Source of the DNA: Telopea speciosissima
Taxonomy: Eukaryota; Streptophyta; Magnoliopsida; Proteales; Proteaceae
Assembly (NCBI RefSeq): GCF_018873765.1
Contig: NC_057925.1
Coordinates: 60,648,970 to 60,712,969, forward strand
Direction of reading: 5' to 3'
Length of the DNA stretch: 64,000 nt
Position numbers and translations under genes: made by a program. Shown here piece by piece: positions 11,980 to 24,700 of the stretch. The notes beneath the pieces were generated by a model. It did no database searches. It was given only the letters and a program-made list of their open reading frames with translations, and was not told the origin of the DNA. Positions within the stretch are counted from its first letter, which is position 1, and each line of letters begins with the position of its first letter.

Positions 11980-11998
11980 GGAGAGAGAGAGAGAGAGC
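11945..11998. repeat. Compound (TA)n-(GA)n microsatellite
   Basis: A run of alternating TA followed directly by alternating GA with one G interruption. Confidence 0.95.
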
Positions 11999-14900
11999 TT
12001 AGAACTGGTCAATGAAGGATCCCTGGCCCACTGAGCTATAGCTATTACATTTACAGGGGGGCGTTGTTACAAAGAGAAAAACAGGTTCTCTGAACCACGG
12101 CAGCAGGCAGGGTATACGAACGTACACTAGCAGTATCTCTGTGTTTATCTCTCTCTCCCTAGTTCCTAGTCCCTAGTCCCTAGTCCCTAGTCCCTCCTCC
12201 TCAAATGAATGATCTCAGTGGCCCACGGCGGTGGGGTTGGTAATGGTTACTTTGAGCCACACAAGCTAGTAAGTGCTACACACGTCCACAATACAATAGA
12301 GAAATAGAATATTTCCAAGGGTTTTTTTTGTTTTTTTTTTGTTTTGTGTAAATTTCTCTGAGTAAGTGACTAGTGAGTACTGGTTGTTGCCGTGTGGTGC
12401 GAAGAAAAGGAAGGGGAATCTTGTCATCAGGGAAGGCTGAGAACCGTGCGCCACCTTTAGATGCATGCATGGACATTGGATGGGCTTATGCAACACAACA
12501 CAACACTTAACACAAATGAAAAGAGTACCAGAATCCAGATGATCTCCTCCTCAGTCTCACTTACTCACTCCCAGTACTCACTCACTCGGTCTTAATTGAT
12601 CATCAGTTCTTCAGTACTACTCTTCCAGTAAAACATGTTGCGTTGTTCAGACTTATTCATCAGATATATACCTGCTCCATCACCATTCACGTCTGCAATT
12701 CCCTCCCCCCAACGTGCATCTTATCACCGTACCATATCCCTCCCCCCCCCCTTCCCTTCTGATCATCTCTCTCTCTCTCTCCCTCTCTCCCTCTCTCCCT
12801 CTCTCTTTCTTCTTTGATTTAAGGGAAAATTATGTATATACCCCTGTACTTTGCATAATGTTGAAGTTTCAAAACATTGGCTTGTATATCCCCTCAATTT
12901 ATTAAAAAAAAACACAAAATTGACAGTCCGTTAGGAATTAACTGTTAAGTGATGACGTGGAATATAATTTGCACTTGAAATGACACTTATACCGTTTAAT
13001 GATTAAAACCTAGCATCCCAAATGTCTTTATCCTTGAAAATCCATATTTGGTTGCAAAAGGGTTTTTCTAGGCATCACTATGCTAACTGAAGTATAAACT
13101 TCACTATTTACTACTTGGCAGTACTTGAGTTAGTCCATGTGTTAGAGGATCCCACATATATTTCAATTGCCAAATTTTAATCCAAAGTTAGTAAGGAAAG
13201 TTTCTCAAAACTCTCATTCAAAATTTTAGTAAAATTACTAAAATTCCATCAAACGGAGATGAATATAAAATATACAATGGCATTTTTTTGTAATTTTAGT
13301 TACTTTCCTCTACTCATTTTAAATTGAAATTGTATCAATGAGATACTTGCTTGGTCCTCTATCATATGGACTAACCCATGTACTACCATGTGATGTGGCA
13401 AATATCAAAACCTTATACTTCACTAGGCATAGTGACAGAGAAGAAAACCCTTAAATTAAACAATAATCTTCTAATTAATCTTAATCACGATTCTCTCTCA
13501 TCACCCAGTTATCAATAATTATTGTTTCAAAGTTTAGACCATATTAATAACAATGCAATTTCAAAGTACGTAGTTCAGACTGGATAATAATGCAATGAGA
13601 TTGTTATATATTGAGTAGTTTTGCTAATTAGCTTCACCTCTATAGTAAGTAGTACTAGAGATAACATGGCTTGAGACAAACAAAGCATTTGAATGTGAAA
13701 CTTGTATGCACAAGAGACTAAAAGGGAGTAAGCGGTTAGTTACCCTTTCAGACCAAAAAAAAATTTGAAAAACTAAAGAGAGTAAAGTTTCAGTTTCCAT
13801 CTTTGGGACTTATCAACGCGTATGACATAACTTGTTTGTCTCTATATATTTTAGAAAAAAATCTTTTTCTTTATTCCCACCCACCACGCGGATTCCTATT
13901 CTAAAACAGACAAATAATGGTGCTAAAATGTTGGAACTGGAAGAGAAGAAAATGGAAATAATTAAACACAATCAAATGACTGGAATGACCCTGACAAACC
14001 AGTCTTTCTCTTGATAGTAATAATTGATTTCTTTGCCTGATTTCTTAAATGTGCTTAAGTTAATATAAGGAATTGGGTAGCTATAATTTTCCGCTCTACC
14101 TTATTATGACTCAAGTCCAAAAGCTGGATCAGTGTATACGTACCAGTATCACCGGTACCCGATACCCGATATTGATACATGATCGATACTTGCACTTTGA
14201 CTGTTTTGGTCACGGTATCAGGCTTCTCAGTCGGATTCACCTTGATGACTGGATACGGGTTATAATTGGCTGTTATTTTTTTATTTATACAGTGGCCGAT
14301 CTTGAAAAGTGGCTCAAACCGGACGAATTGGACTGATATAGACCGGTTCAACAAATACCAGGTTTTAAAACCTTGGTCTCATGATTCAAAATCCTGTGGA
14401 AAACAAGAAAAGGCATCAAACCTTGAAATTGGTTTTTTTTCATTTACAGAACTACAGGGGTGTAAGTAACTGAGAGGTACAGTTTGAATTGTCAATATTT
14501 GTAGGTGGATTTTTCTTCTTCGGATGGGATAATTTAAACCTTTTGGGGTTGATTATGTGACCGCCCATCATTTATTGATGCTTCAATGTCAAAACGACTA
14601 AAGTCATATGAAAAACAATGAGAACAATTTTCATTGAAATCATCGAAATATCAAAAAAGTTCTTTTTTGACTGAATAGAAAATAATGGGAAAAGAATTCC
14701 CACCTGATCGCGCATCGTGGCGTGTAACTACACTCAGACACAATCATGCATGAAATGATCGATGCACCCCTAATTCTTTTTGTCTTTCTAGAGAATTCGG
14801 CTCTCCTCCAACTGTGGCGGGAGTTGGAGGATTTAGTCTAGCCAAAACAGAGGTGTTTGGGTCATTTCACAGGTGCCCCCCACCCCTCTCTTGTTTTGGC

Positions 14901-15180
14901 TGGGCTGGATCCTCCAGCTCCCACAATGGCTGGAGGAATACCAGGTCCCTTTCCAGAAGGGTGTGCCGGTTATTTTGCACGTGACTGTGTTTGGGCGTAG
15001 ATACATGTCGGGGTTCTTTCTCCCATAAATTAAAAAGAAAGAGCAAATACATCTCACAAGTTCAAAAAGGGCAAGTCAATAGAGAACCCAAATAATAAAC
15101 AAATAACCAAAGGTTGATACAATAATTGAGCCACAATGTCTATCCTTTATTAGGGTAATAATGATCATCGAATTCGGTTT
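11999..15180. other. Intergenic DNA with short repeats
   Basis: Holds a short CCTAGT-type tandem run at 12158-12195, a pyrimidine microsatellite at 12763-12807, a possible lone element terminus at about 12822-12850 (ggaaaattatgtatatacc), and a cggtac/gatacc-rich degraded repeat at 14110-14375. No gene recognised. Confidence 0.45.
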
Positions 15181-15189
15181 CTCTACATG

Positions 15190-15339
15190 TACGTGCAGTG
15201 CATATGCACGAACATGTGAGAGGCAACCAGCTGTCTTATTTTTGCCATTTACAAGGGGAGGAGGGTTATTTATGGAAACCAAATAAACATGTGACTGGTT
15301 CTGAGGAGTACGTTCACCTGCAAATAGTGCAGATGATCC
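15190..15339. mobile_element. MITE family F, copy 1
   Basis: The core (acatgtgagaggcaaccagc, ccatttacaaggggagga, then a gttcacctgc end followed by agatgatcca) matches the copy at 52095-52240 along its length. The inverted termini are weaker here than in copy 2. Confidence 0.6.
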
Positions 15340-15735
15340 ATGTTCATGATCATCTTGGGTAATCAAGGGTATTTCGGTCATTTTCTGAAAAGTGTTTCTT
15401 GATCATCTCTCATACTCTCTATAGCATAGCAGATTTGTTCAAAGTGAGAACATTCCGAACCCTAAACAAGGAAAAAAAAAAAAAAGTTAAAGGGGCCCAA
15501 TGTACTTGATATGTATGCAACTATGCATTTCTGAGCTCTTATATCAGATATGGTAAGGGGGTGTATAGGAGTTCTTAAAAGCAACATTAATTGCTTTATT
15601 GTCTCTTCTGTGCTGAAGTCATTTTACGATTCATCCAATCCTTGCTCCAAACAGACAGCTTCTTTTGCTTTTCAAATTATTGCTTTTCTGTTCTCATTAA
15701 AGTCAATAATTATTAATTCAGCCCAAATTCTTCAT

Positions 15736-15863
15736 CTATTTAAACCGCCTCTCCCCCTTGTTCTTCCAGACAAACCAATACCCTTCTCCCCCAAAGGAAA
15801 CCCCTCTCTCTCTCTCTCTCTCTCTCTCAAAAGAGATTCAGAAATTGAGTTTAGTTTGAAGCC
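15736..15863 (+). promoter_or_regulatory. Core promoter and leader of the VQ gene
   Basis: A TATA-like tatttaaa at 15737-15744 lies about 120 bases before the ATG. A (CT)n tract at 15803-15828 falls in the predicted 5' leader, a common feature of plant promoters and leaders. Confidence 0.5.
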
Positions 15864-16358
15864 ATGAAGGAGATAAGGAAGCCTCACACATGTGATTCCA
15901 AGACAACTTCCTCATCATTAGCCATGCATAAAGGCTCACACCTAATATCAAAATTCCAGCCAAAGATCCGAATAGTTCACATATTTGCACCAGAGATCAT
16001 AAAGACCGACGTAGCCAATTTCAGAGAGCTCGTGCAGAGACTCACAGGAAAGCCGCCGCCCAATGACCACAACAAGCGTAGCAACAAGAAGAAAGCAAAT
16101 TGTGTTGTTAGAAGAGAAGAATTACTGATTTCTAACCTCAAGCAAACCAAAACAAGAGATCTGCAAGATGGGTTTCAGAGAATTAAGGAAGAAGAGGAAA
16201 GAGAGATGTGGGGGGGAAGTGAGAATTCAAGTGGGTTCTTTAGTGGGTTGGGAGATTTAGAAGGTTTTATTCAAGGGTTTGGTGAATTCCCTTTGGTTGC
16301 TACTTCAAATTCTTCTCACATGGATGTGCTTGGCCTTGGAGAAACACATCTTCCATAG
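15864..16358 (+). CDS. VQ motif-containing transcriptional co-regulator
   Basis: VQ proteins are small nuclear plant proteins that bind WRKY factors and tune defence and development. This intronless frame encodes 164 residues. The defining motif FRELVQRLTG (FxxxVQxLTG) lies at about residues 53-62, preceded by KIRIVHIFAPEIIKTDVAN, a context typical of the VQ17/VQ25-like group. A basic stretch (NKRSNKKKA) follows and may act in nuclear import. The C-terminal third is Gly/Ser/Phe-rich (SSGFFSGLGDLEGF), also seen in this group. The start was chosen because it lies behind a TATA-like box and a CT-rich leader and gives the usual family length. No break is seen. The exact orthologue is not assigned. 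Confidence 0.93.
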   Translation: MKEIRKPHTCDSKTTSSSLAMHKGSHLISKFQPKIRIVHIFAPEIIKTDVANFRELVQRLTGKPPPNDHNKRSNKKKANCVVRREELLISNLKQTKTRDLQDGFQRIKEEEEREMWGGSENSSGFFSGLGDLEGFIQGFGEFPLVATSNSSHMDVLGLGETHLP

Positions 16359-16543
16359 ATAATCTGAAACTAAAATTTCTTTTTATGCTGTTGTTGGCTT
16401 TTAAAATGTTCTTCTCACAGAAATTCAGTCCACACCTCTCTGTTGTAAATATATGGGAGCTAGCGAAGCAACAATACTACTGGTTTCATAGCTCGAGTTC
16501 GAGTCTCTTGGCTGATATCTTATCCCCTCCCCAGTTCGATCTC

Positions 16544-16828
16544 CCCTTCTATCAACTATATATGTAAAGCTTCCAATTCCCAAAAAAACAATACTCCTGG
16601 TTTCATATCTCTGTTTAGTGCTATACAACATAACATTTTCTATTCTTTGATTTATTTCTTGTCTATGCCTTTTGAGTTTGTGAATGAATCCCTTCTATCA
16701 ACTATATATGTAAAGCTTCCAATTCCCAAAAAAACAATACTCCTGATTTCATATCTCTGTTTAGGGCTATAACATAACATTTTCTATTCTTTGATTTATT
16801 TCTTGCCTATGCATTTTGAGTTTGTGAA

Positions 16829-16833
<5 letters not shown>
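16544..16833. repeat. Tandem duplication of ~146 bp after the VQ gene
   Basis: The block starting cccttctatcaactatatat occurs at 16544 and again at 16690, and both copies run to tttgtgaatgaat. The copies differ by a few bases and small gaps. It lies about 190 bp after the VQ stop codon and could be in or just past the 3' UTR. Confidence 0.85.

Positions 16834-16873
<40 letters not shown>
16834..16873. repeat. (CT)n microsatellite
   Basis: About 20 uninterrupted CT units directly after the tandem duplication. Confidence 0.95.
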
Positions 16874-16876
<3 letters not shown>

Positions 16877-18909
16877 GAAGGACCTCGTAGAGCCCAAATC
16901 TTAAGAGATTTGAAAAAAATAAAAAAGAATGAAAGAGTGTGTGTTCATGAGGCTTTTCTTATTCACTAAACTCTCACCACTCAGGAGAGTCATGTTTATA
17001 TAATATATGGATGCATTTTGTTATCACCGAAGTAGTGAAGTTAGAAGTTGCAACCTGCTTTTGATTGCCCTTGTCTTATTTCTAAAAGTAATTTAAGGTA
17101 AAAGTAAAAGGAGGTAGATTTCTCAAACCCACGGTGAATGGAACATAGGATTCTGTGTCTTGGGATGGGTACGGTACTAGGAACAATGGGAAGGACATTA
17201 TTGACTTGGTACACTAAAGGAACAAAGTAATAATGACCATAGATGGATGTGTGGAGTGCACCCTACTCCGTGAGTGGAAGAAAACTTTTCAGAAGTAAAA
17301 AAAGGTTTTCAAAGTAATTTAATTTGAAAGTATTTTTTTATGACAACATATTGTATTGCACGAAGACAACTGCTTGCTTTGTTGGCCGATGCCTTGCTAA
17401 TAGAGTGCACTACTGCAGGCTCTCAGGAGGTCACGGGTTTGACTCTCATATCTTCACCTTGTGCCTTAATTAAGGTCCCCTTCCCCTCCCCTCCTCTCCC
17501 CTCCCATTCCATGCTACTCTTTAGTAATTGTAGTCAAGTGCCCAAAAAAAATTTGTACTCAAGTACCATAGGGCAAGTTAGATAGATACCTAAAAAAAAT
17601 TAAAAAATACATATTGTGTCTTGCATATTTTTTAAGTATACATGTGAAATGATAAAATTTACTCGTTTATAATAAAAAAATATATTATACTAAAAAGACA
17701 AAAAAAAAATGAGGATACAATTTTTTTTTCACCAACTTTGATTAGAATAAGATTTTCTCTTATATAATTTATATAAGTACAAAATTTTTCTTTGTAAAAA
17801 TCACTTTTATGTGGAAATTGTTACTTTCCATGACTCTCTCTCTCTCTTATATATTAGTACTTGTGGATAGTTGTTAAGATGTGTTAGGAGTTGAGTGTCC
17901 CTGTCGTGGAGTAAGTTGAGTCTAAGTTTACTTTCTTTTAATATTAGTTTTCTTTTTAGTTTGTAAATACATTTCCTGTTCGACAAATTTATATAAATAA
18001 AAGGCAGATCACGATGGAAATACAAACTAAAACCATTGTGGGTTTAAGTATCTCTCCCATAGTTCTCTTTCTCTTCTCTGCTTAATCCATTCTACTACAA
18101 TGATAAGAGTTGCATCTTTTCACACCTTAATATATCTAATAGATAATTTGGATTTTACATATTTTATAATTGATTTATTAATCAAATACGTGATACATCA
18201 ATAGAACTGGTTTTCCAATCGTGCTCTCCTGGTGGACCTCACCAAACAGGAAATTAGAAACTAAGCTATGTGCTTAGCATATATACTTTTTTATTCTTGT
18301 CTTGCAAATATTACTCAATTATATATTATATATTTTTCTTTAATTTTTATGGGTTATGGGGAAGTCGCCTCCCACTCCTTCAAGTTGGTGAAAACATTTC
18401 TATAATATATTCAAAAACAAAAAATTTACTATGAGGTAGGCGAGGATGTAGTACACTTTGTTCCTTTGTTGTGTCTTAAATTTATGTTTTTGCTTTTTTT
18501 TTCCGTAAAAAAATATTACAATTAAAAAATCACAAGAATTCTTATTCATTTATAGGGAAATGGTATCATCTACGTGAATCCACATTGTCAAGAGAAGGAA
18601 TAATAAAATCTTTTGTGAGAGAGATACATTAGTTACGTGGGAAAATTTTTCTCTCAAGACTTTTTTTTACAAGATATAGAATCCATACATTAAATAGATT
18701 CTTTTGAGCAGTACGAAATATGATGTGTGTGTGTGTCTGGGTGTGTTTGAAGATACATGCGTAATTGATGATCATGAGAAAAGTGGCAAGTGATTGAAAA
18801 TAAGGTTTTGCTTCATGGTCATTATAATTAGTGAAGTATAATGTTTCACTATTGTCACATTTTTTATTTTTTGGTAAGAACTATTGTCACATTGCAATAC
18901 ATGGGTTAG
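16874..18909. other. Intergenic DNA, possible SINE trace
   Basis: At 17385-17470 the sequence ggtcacgggtttgactctc resembles a Pol III B box as found in plant SINEs, followed by a C/T-rich tail; support is weak. A (GT)n run is at 18724-18735. No gene recognised. Confidence 0.35.
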
Positions 18910-19150
18910 TAGGGATGTAAATGAATAGTCCAAATTCATTTCCGTATCTCTGTCCGAATCCATTTATTACTATCCGAATCCGTCCGAAAGCTAAATGGAT
19001 GCTGATACGGATAGACTTTAGCTATTCGAAAAGCTATAGTTACATGTAAACAGATAAAATATCTAATCCGTATCTGTGTTCGTATCCGTTTAATACTATC
19101 CAAATCCATCCAAAAGCTAATCGGATGTGGATGCGGATATAGCACTATCT
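18910..19150. mobile_element. Remnant of a gatgtaaa-type DNA element
   Basis: Starts tagggatgtaaatgaatag and is rich in tatccgaatccg phrases. Start and composition match the element at 54763-55731, whose terminus is agagatgtaaacag. The opposite end is not recognisable. Confidence 0.45.
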
Positions 19151-19379
19151 TAGTCCATGTGATAGAGGATCAAGTAAGCATCTCATTGGTATAATTTCAG
19201 CTTAAAATGAAAGTAGATAAAATTATTAAAGACGTCATTTTGTATTTTATATTCATCTTCATTTAACACATTTTAGTAATTTTACTAGAGGTAGAGGGTT
19301 CTAGCAAGCAGGGTACACTCCACCCCCTAACATGAACATTCTTTATTTAATTATTTATTCAACGAGAGAAAAAAAACAA

Positions 19380-19519
19380 GGGGAAAGTTTTCATACACGG
19401 CTATGTAAGCTGTGTATGTGAGAGGGTGGGAATTTCAAGGCATTAATTAATGGGTGGGGGTTTATGACTTTTCCAATTCTTTGTGAGAGGAGACACGACC
19501 GTGTATGAAAACTTTCCCA
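19380..19519. mobile_element. MITE with 20 bp perfect inverted repeats
   Basis: gggaaagttttcatacacgg at 19381-19400 is exactly complementary to 19499-19518. The 9 bp aaaaaacaa lies at 19371-19379 and 19520-19528, a Mutator-type target duplication. The ~140 bp interior codes for nothing. Confidence 0.8.
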
Positions 19520-20045
19520 AAAAAACAATAAAAGGACCCTTGGATCAGAGTTTGCGCAACTTTCCTTGTCTGGAGTGGATTTAGGAAGAAAAGAAGATCT
19601 TGATTCGACAAGTCATTTTATTGAATGTGAAAAGCTAGTATCGGATCCAGGAACGGATGGTTTGATCCACCCAATGAACTGTGGTACGGTGGAAGTCGTC
19701 AAACTGGCTTTCTCTGGACATCATTCCCTTCTGAGGAGGGATGAGCGTTTACTTTAGACTCCTCTTCACTAGTGTCTAGAAGGAACCTTGTAAATAGATT
19801 TGATGAATATATCACTAGAAAGATGAGACACTGACATAAGTGGGAAAAGGTTTTTTGAGTCCACTGCGCAGGTTCACCGGTGTCCGGTGCAGACTAGTGC
19901 CTCCCTCCTCTATCAATCTCTTTCCTCATCACATGCAATGGCCTCTTTGCTCCCTAAGACACCAACAGTGTACCAAAACCGTTTTATCGCTCCTCATTTG
20001 TACTCTCTTATGCCACATGCTCAGAGAAGAGAACCCTCTATCGAC

Positions 20046-20223
20046 GGGAATCGTTATCGTCTATGGTTCCTGACCGATGCGGTTCCCTAGTCCCTCTCAC
20101 AAGAGGGGGTGGGACCCACCTGGGGCACCTGACCGAACACTCTATCCGAGTGGGGTCCACCCTCCTCTTGTAAGAGGCGCTAGAAAACCGCACCGGTCAG
20201 GAACCGCATACGATAAAAATTCC
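20046..20223. mobile_element. MITE with inverted termini and 9 bp target duplication
   Basis: The left terminus gggaatcgttatcgt is followed by ggttcctgaccgatgcggtt; the right side carries the complementary aaccgcaccggtcaggaacc then acgataaaaattcc. tctatcgac lies at 20037-20045 and 20224-20232. It is a foldback, non-coding element of Mutator type. Confidence 0.75.
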
Positions 20224-21617
20224 TCTATCGACATATATTTAGGATTCCAAAACTCGTGGTTCACTTCCATAGTTCGTACACAAGAGGACCCAAATTCCGT
20301 GGCCAAGGATTAACATTATTTTGACTTGACAAAGCCTAAAGTAAGCTCTTGTCTTTTATTGACAAATTGCAGATTTGCAAGTTTAATTAATCGATGACTT
20401 TGTGCACATTCAATCGACCTACCAATTATGAAATCCAACTCCAATTGACCAGTTTAAAAAGTATCACATCAGATGCAATTTCACTAATTAACTTATATGG
20501 GATTGAGTTCTTCTCCGGCAACATAGCATTCGCTAGCACCGCCTTGTATCTATCTCTCTCCTCCTACAATAAGGGACAAATATATTATTTCATAGGAGGG
20601 GAGGAGAGACATGGACACAAAGACGCAGCAGCATACGCTACACAGTTTGGCAACAGTCTTTCTCCTTAGCAAACAATTCTTGAAAACTGAGGTTAATATG
20701 TATCAAATGTTAAAAAAAATTCATATCATATCCCTAGCCTACATTCCAAGTTTGAAAATTCTTGAGCCTTAGCTCTTCAGATATAATGGCTCTCTGAACG
20801 CTTATAGTCATAAAGTTGTAAATCCATAGCTGCATTTGATAAACATATTTTTATCGTTCCAGAATGGAAAATCAACCTAAAATACATATGAAACACAACC
20901 CTAATATTTTCATGGACAATAGCAGATTGACTCCCAAGTCAGAAACGGGCCTACCAAGGAGGAAAAGAAAATATCCTCCATATGTCCAAAAGGGCCCAAC
21001 AAAACTAAGAGCGATGACCGAGTAAAATAGGACCACACAATGGTGCCTTCGGCAGCAACTGTCTTAATCAAAGGGTTTAGATGTCTATGGTGAGGGGATT
21101 CCACCTTGCGAACTTCAAACCAATGATAGCCAGCGTCTCCCCTAATTCTATTGTGGTCGATTACTTCATTTTTCACATTTTTTTTAAAGCAAAAGTTTTT
21201 CGTCACCTCCTCCAATGGTTGATGTGACCCTATGATTGCACTGTATTTATCATCAACTCGGACAACCTTTTGTTCATGATACACATACCCTTCCGAGGTT
21301 CAATCAATGGGTTTAGATGTCTATGGTGTGGGGATTCTTCCTTCACCAGGAGTGAAGAAAACTTGATCCTTTCTTCTAATGAATCATTTTTTTACAAACT
21401 CAGAAACATAGAGATCCAACGTAGTCGCAAAACTAAAGTTTCATACAAAAACAAATGCAGAATGCAAGAACCACCTGATCAAAAAATGGTATAAATCACT
21501 TGCAATAGATTACAGAATTGCATCATACAAAAGTACATTCACATTAAAATCTGGGCAGCTTTCGAATCTCACTAAAAGAAAATTGAAGGACTTAAATTGA
21601 TTATTATTTTTCTTCAC
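20224..21617. other. Downstream flank of the fibrillin gene
   Basis: The probable 3' UTR of the minus-strand gene lies directly left of 21618. A D/E-like degraded foldback is at 20505-20660. The phrase gggtttagatgtctatggtg occurs twice (21075-21094 and 21309-21328), so this flank holds an internal duplication. No other gene recognised. Confidence 0.4.
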
Positions 21618-21713
21618 CTAGCTCTCATACTCCACGCTGGATTCTGCCATGGGGGAAGGAGGCTCATCCAGCCTAGTAAGAACATCGGGTACTCCACTGG
21701 TATCCCTTATTAT
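21618..21713 (-). CDS. Fibrillin gene exon 7 and stop
   Basis: 96 bases, acceptor TTTACAG. Encodes [20 protein letters not shown] and a short acidic tail ending EYES, then TAG at 21620-21618. Confidence 0.9.
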   Translation of the reverse strand: MIRDTSGVPDVLTRLDEPPSPMAESSVEYES

Positions 21714-24700
21714 CTGTAAATGCAGCAACCAAAACAAGAAGCAATTAACCATAAAAAAAAAAAAAAAACCAAGAAGCAATTAGGACCTGTTAACTCCCAA
21801 AAGAATGATGTGACCTGATATCTAATAAGGACAACGGATTCAGGTCCATCATATATTCCAGTTCTATAAAATACTTTCTGCTGAACCACTAAATACAACT
21901 CAACTCAGACACATCCCACCTAAATGGGTTGGCAACATGGATTTTTTTCCAATCAACTCTATTCAGAGCCATACTTCTTACCATTCCTAAGCTATGCATG
22001 TCTTTCCTCACATCTCCTAGAGTCATTTTAGGCCTACCCCTAGCTCTTTTAATTCTTTCAATCTGAATCATAGCACCCCTTTCTACTGGAACATTCAAAT
22101 GACCTCTGTTGTACACATCCATACCAGCTCAAATGATTTTCTTTCGACTTATCATGTATCGGAACTACTACTAAATTAGCTCTAATTTGTTCATTTCTTA
22201 CTTTTGTCTTTTCTAGTTTTACCCCTCATTCATCAAAACATCTTCATTTCAGCTACACTAAATTCATATGTTGTTTCTACACTACCCAACATTCAGCTCC
22301 ATACATTGCTAAACCAAAGAATAATAGTTTCAAATGCTCAACAGTTTTAGCGGAATATAGTTAATGGATCAACTCGCATAATGGATTCTATGGCTATCAC
22401 TCTACAGAACCAGGGTTTAGCCATTTTATAGAACCAGCAAACCAGGCCTGGATTCAGTTCAGGGCCCATCCATTACATCAGCCTAAATATTTCCCTATTC
22501 TGAGATTGGGAATTAGGCCAGACCTCAGCTCATGACACTACAACAGGTCCAAAGCCAGTCCAACACTGGCTATGTAACAGAGTATATCATCAACAGGCTT
22601 ACATAAATTTAAGGCCCTGTTCAGAACATCAGTCCTAGTTTGCAAACCTATTCCAAGATTGGTAGTTGGGCCAGATTCAGCATATGACAGACCTAGCTCA
22701 GTCTAACAAAGGTATAAATGCTAGTCCATTTACTGAGTTCAAGCAGATCTCACCCTCATACATTAAAAATGTAACAAAAGAAAATGTCAACCAGAAACTG
22801 AAGAAGAAGAAAAGAACAGAGATAGAGATTGAGGGAATGGGAGAACTGTGCGATAGATTGAGAATGATCTACCGCCGGCCCCTTTATTTATATTAATCAA
22901 ACTGAAGTATAACAGCAATAGGAATAGAAATTCTAGTATCCTAGTCTAACTCTAACACTAACTTTAATACTAGACTAACTAAAGATATAAACTAACTATA
23001 TCACGTTGGGACAAACCCCCAACTGTGACATATCCTAACACTCCCCCTCAAGCTGGAGTATACATCTATCAAAAGAAGGCTCCAGCTTGGACCAATAAGA
23101 AGAAATATTAAAAGCAGCACCAGGCTTGAATAGCAATTGTAGATGTCAGTGAGCACGGAGAGAAAGACAAACATCATTTAGGTAGCAATATCAACTCAAG
23201 CACACAAATCATCAGTAACATCAGTAGATAATAACTGTCGTATCGAACAAATCCAATAAACAATGAGCAAAATAAGCAGTAGTGAACACTAACCGTAATC
23301 CACAATATCATATCAACAACAGTAATATCAAAAGCACTTCACAAAGAAGGCTAGTAGTAGGTAACACTTCACAAAGAAGGCCAATAGTAGGTAGTTACCT
23401 TCTCAAAGAAAGATAAAAATGCAACATCCAACAATTACACCAAAAGCCCTTCTAAAAGAAGGCAAGTAGTAAGCATTATTCTGCTCAAACAAAGGCAAAA
23501 ATTGAGCCCCAAACAAAGGTCTCAGATAAAAACCCCAATGATAAATAGGTGTATAGGTTACAACGAACCAGACAACATCAGGTTGTTGTAGACTAGATAA
23601 ACAGTATAGGTTACTGCGGACCAAATAAGCAGTATAAGTTACTGCGGACCAAATAGATATGAATTAAGGATGTCAATCGGGCAATTCAGCTCGGGTTCGA
23701 TTTTTTCGGTTTCGCTGTGAATTTTAGGGAAACTGAAACCGAACCAATAAGGACTTTTCGGTTTCAATTTTGGTTCAGGTTGGACTCAGGTTCGGATTGG
23801 TTTGAAAACCGGGTATAGACTAGTTTTGGGTAGGGACTAGGTAGGGTTTTTAGGGTTCGAAGGTTGGTTTCAGTGTTCAGTTCGGGTTCGGTCCTATCGG
23901 TGGTCAATCGGTTTAGCCCGAACCGAGCCGAAACCGTATGGTGGTCTAACCCGTAAACCGAAGGCGAACCGATATGGCCTCGGTTCAGTTTGGATCTTAC
24001 TTGATCGGGTCGAGCCGGTTTGACCAGTTCGGTTTAGTCTTTGTCACCCTTAATATGAATTGTTGTTGAATACCATCTTCACAGATAAAATTGTTCCTAA
24101 GGACAGGAACAAATAAACAATAGTAATCTTCGGATACAAAATAGTCTTGAGCTGATGATTGATGACTTGAGCAGATAAGAGAATAATAATCCTCAATCTC
24201 TCCCTCGCGTGTACACGTGGACAAATAATGACCACCAATAATCAACATCTCAAAGGATGAGCATCACAAAAAAAAAATCCAATAATCAAAAGTAGCGCTG
24301 CAACAAAATCCCAATAATCTCCAATTCACCCTTTTACGATAGAAATAATCGCCATCCAAGTAAGATCCCAATAAATAATTTTCAATCTCCCCTCATGGTA
24401 GAGCAAGTAATCTCCATGCAAGTACCAATCTTAAAAAATTGGAACCTCAAATTGATTTGATCAGGGCCCACCACATAATAATATGGTAAATATATAAGCC
24501 CAATGGCAATTCTGTAATTAATTCATGCAATCTGCAAGTAATGCGGAAACCATATCAAAATACCCAATTGGGTTCAATGTGGACCTACCCAAAATACCCA
24601 ATTGGGTTTGATGTGGACCCACCCAAGTACACAATAGGCAATAGCAAAGATTAGTGGCAGAACCGTAATTAACTAGAATATCCAAGGGAACTGTAGGATT

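Noticed and set aside
12158..12195. Telomere-like repeat
   Set aside because: The unit is CCTAGT-type, not the plant CCCTAAA unit, and only about five copies are present.
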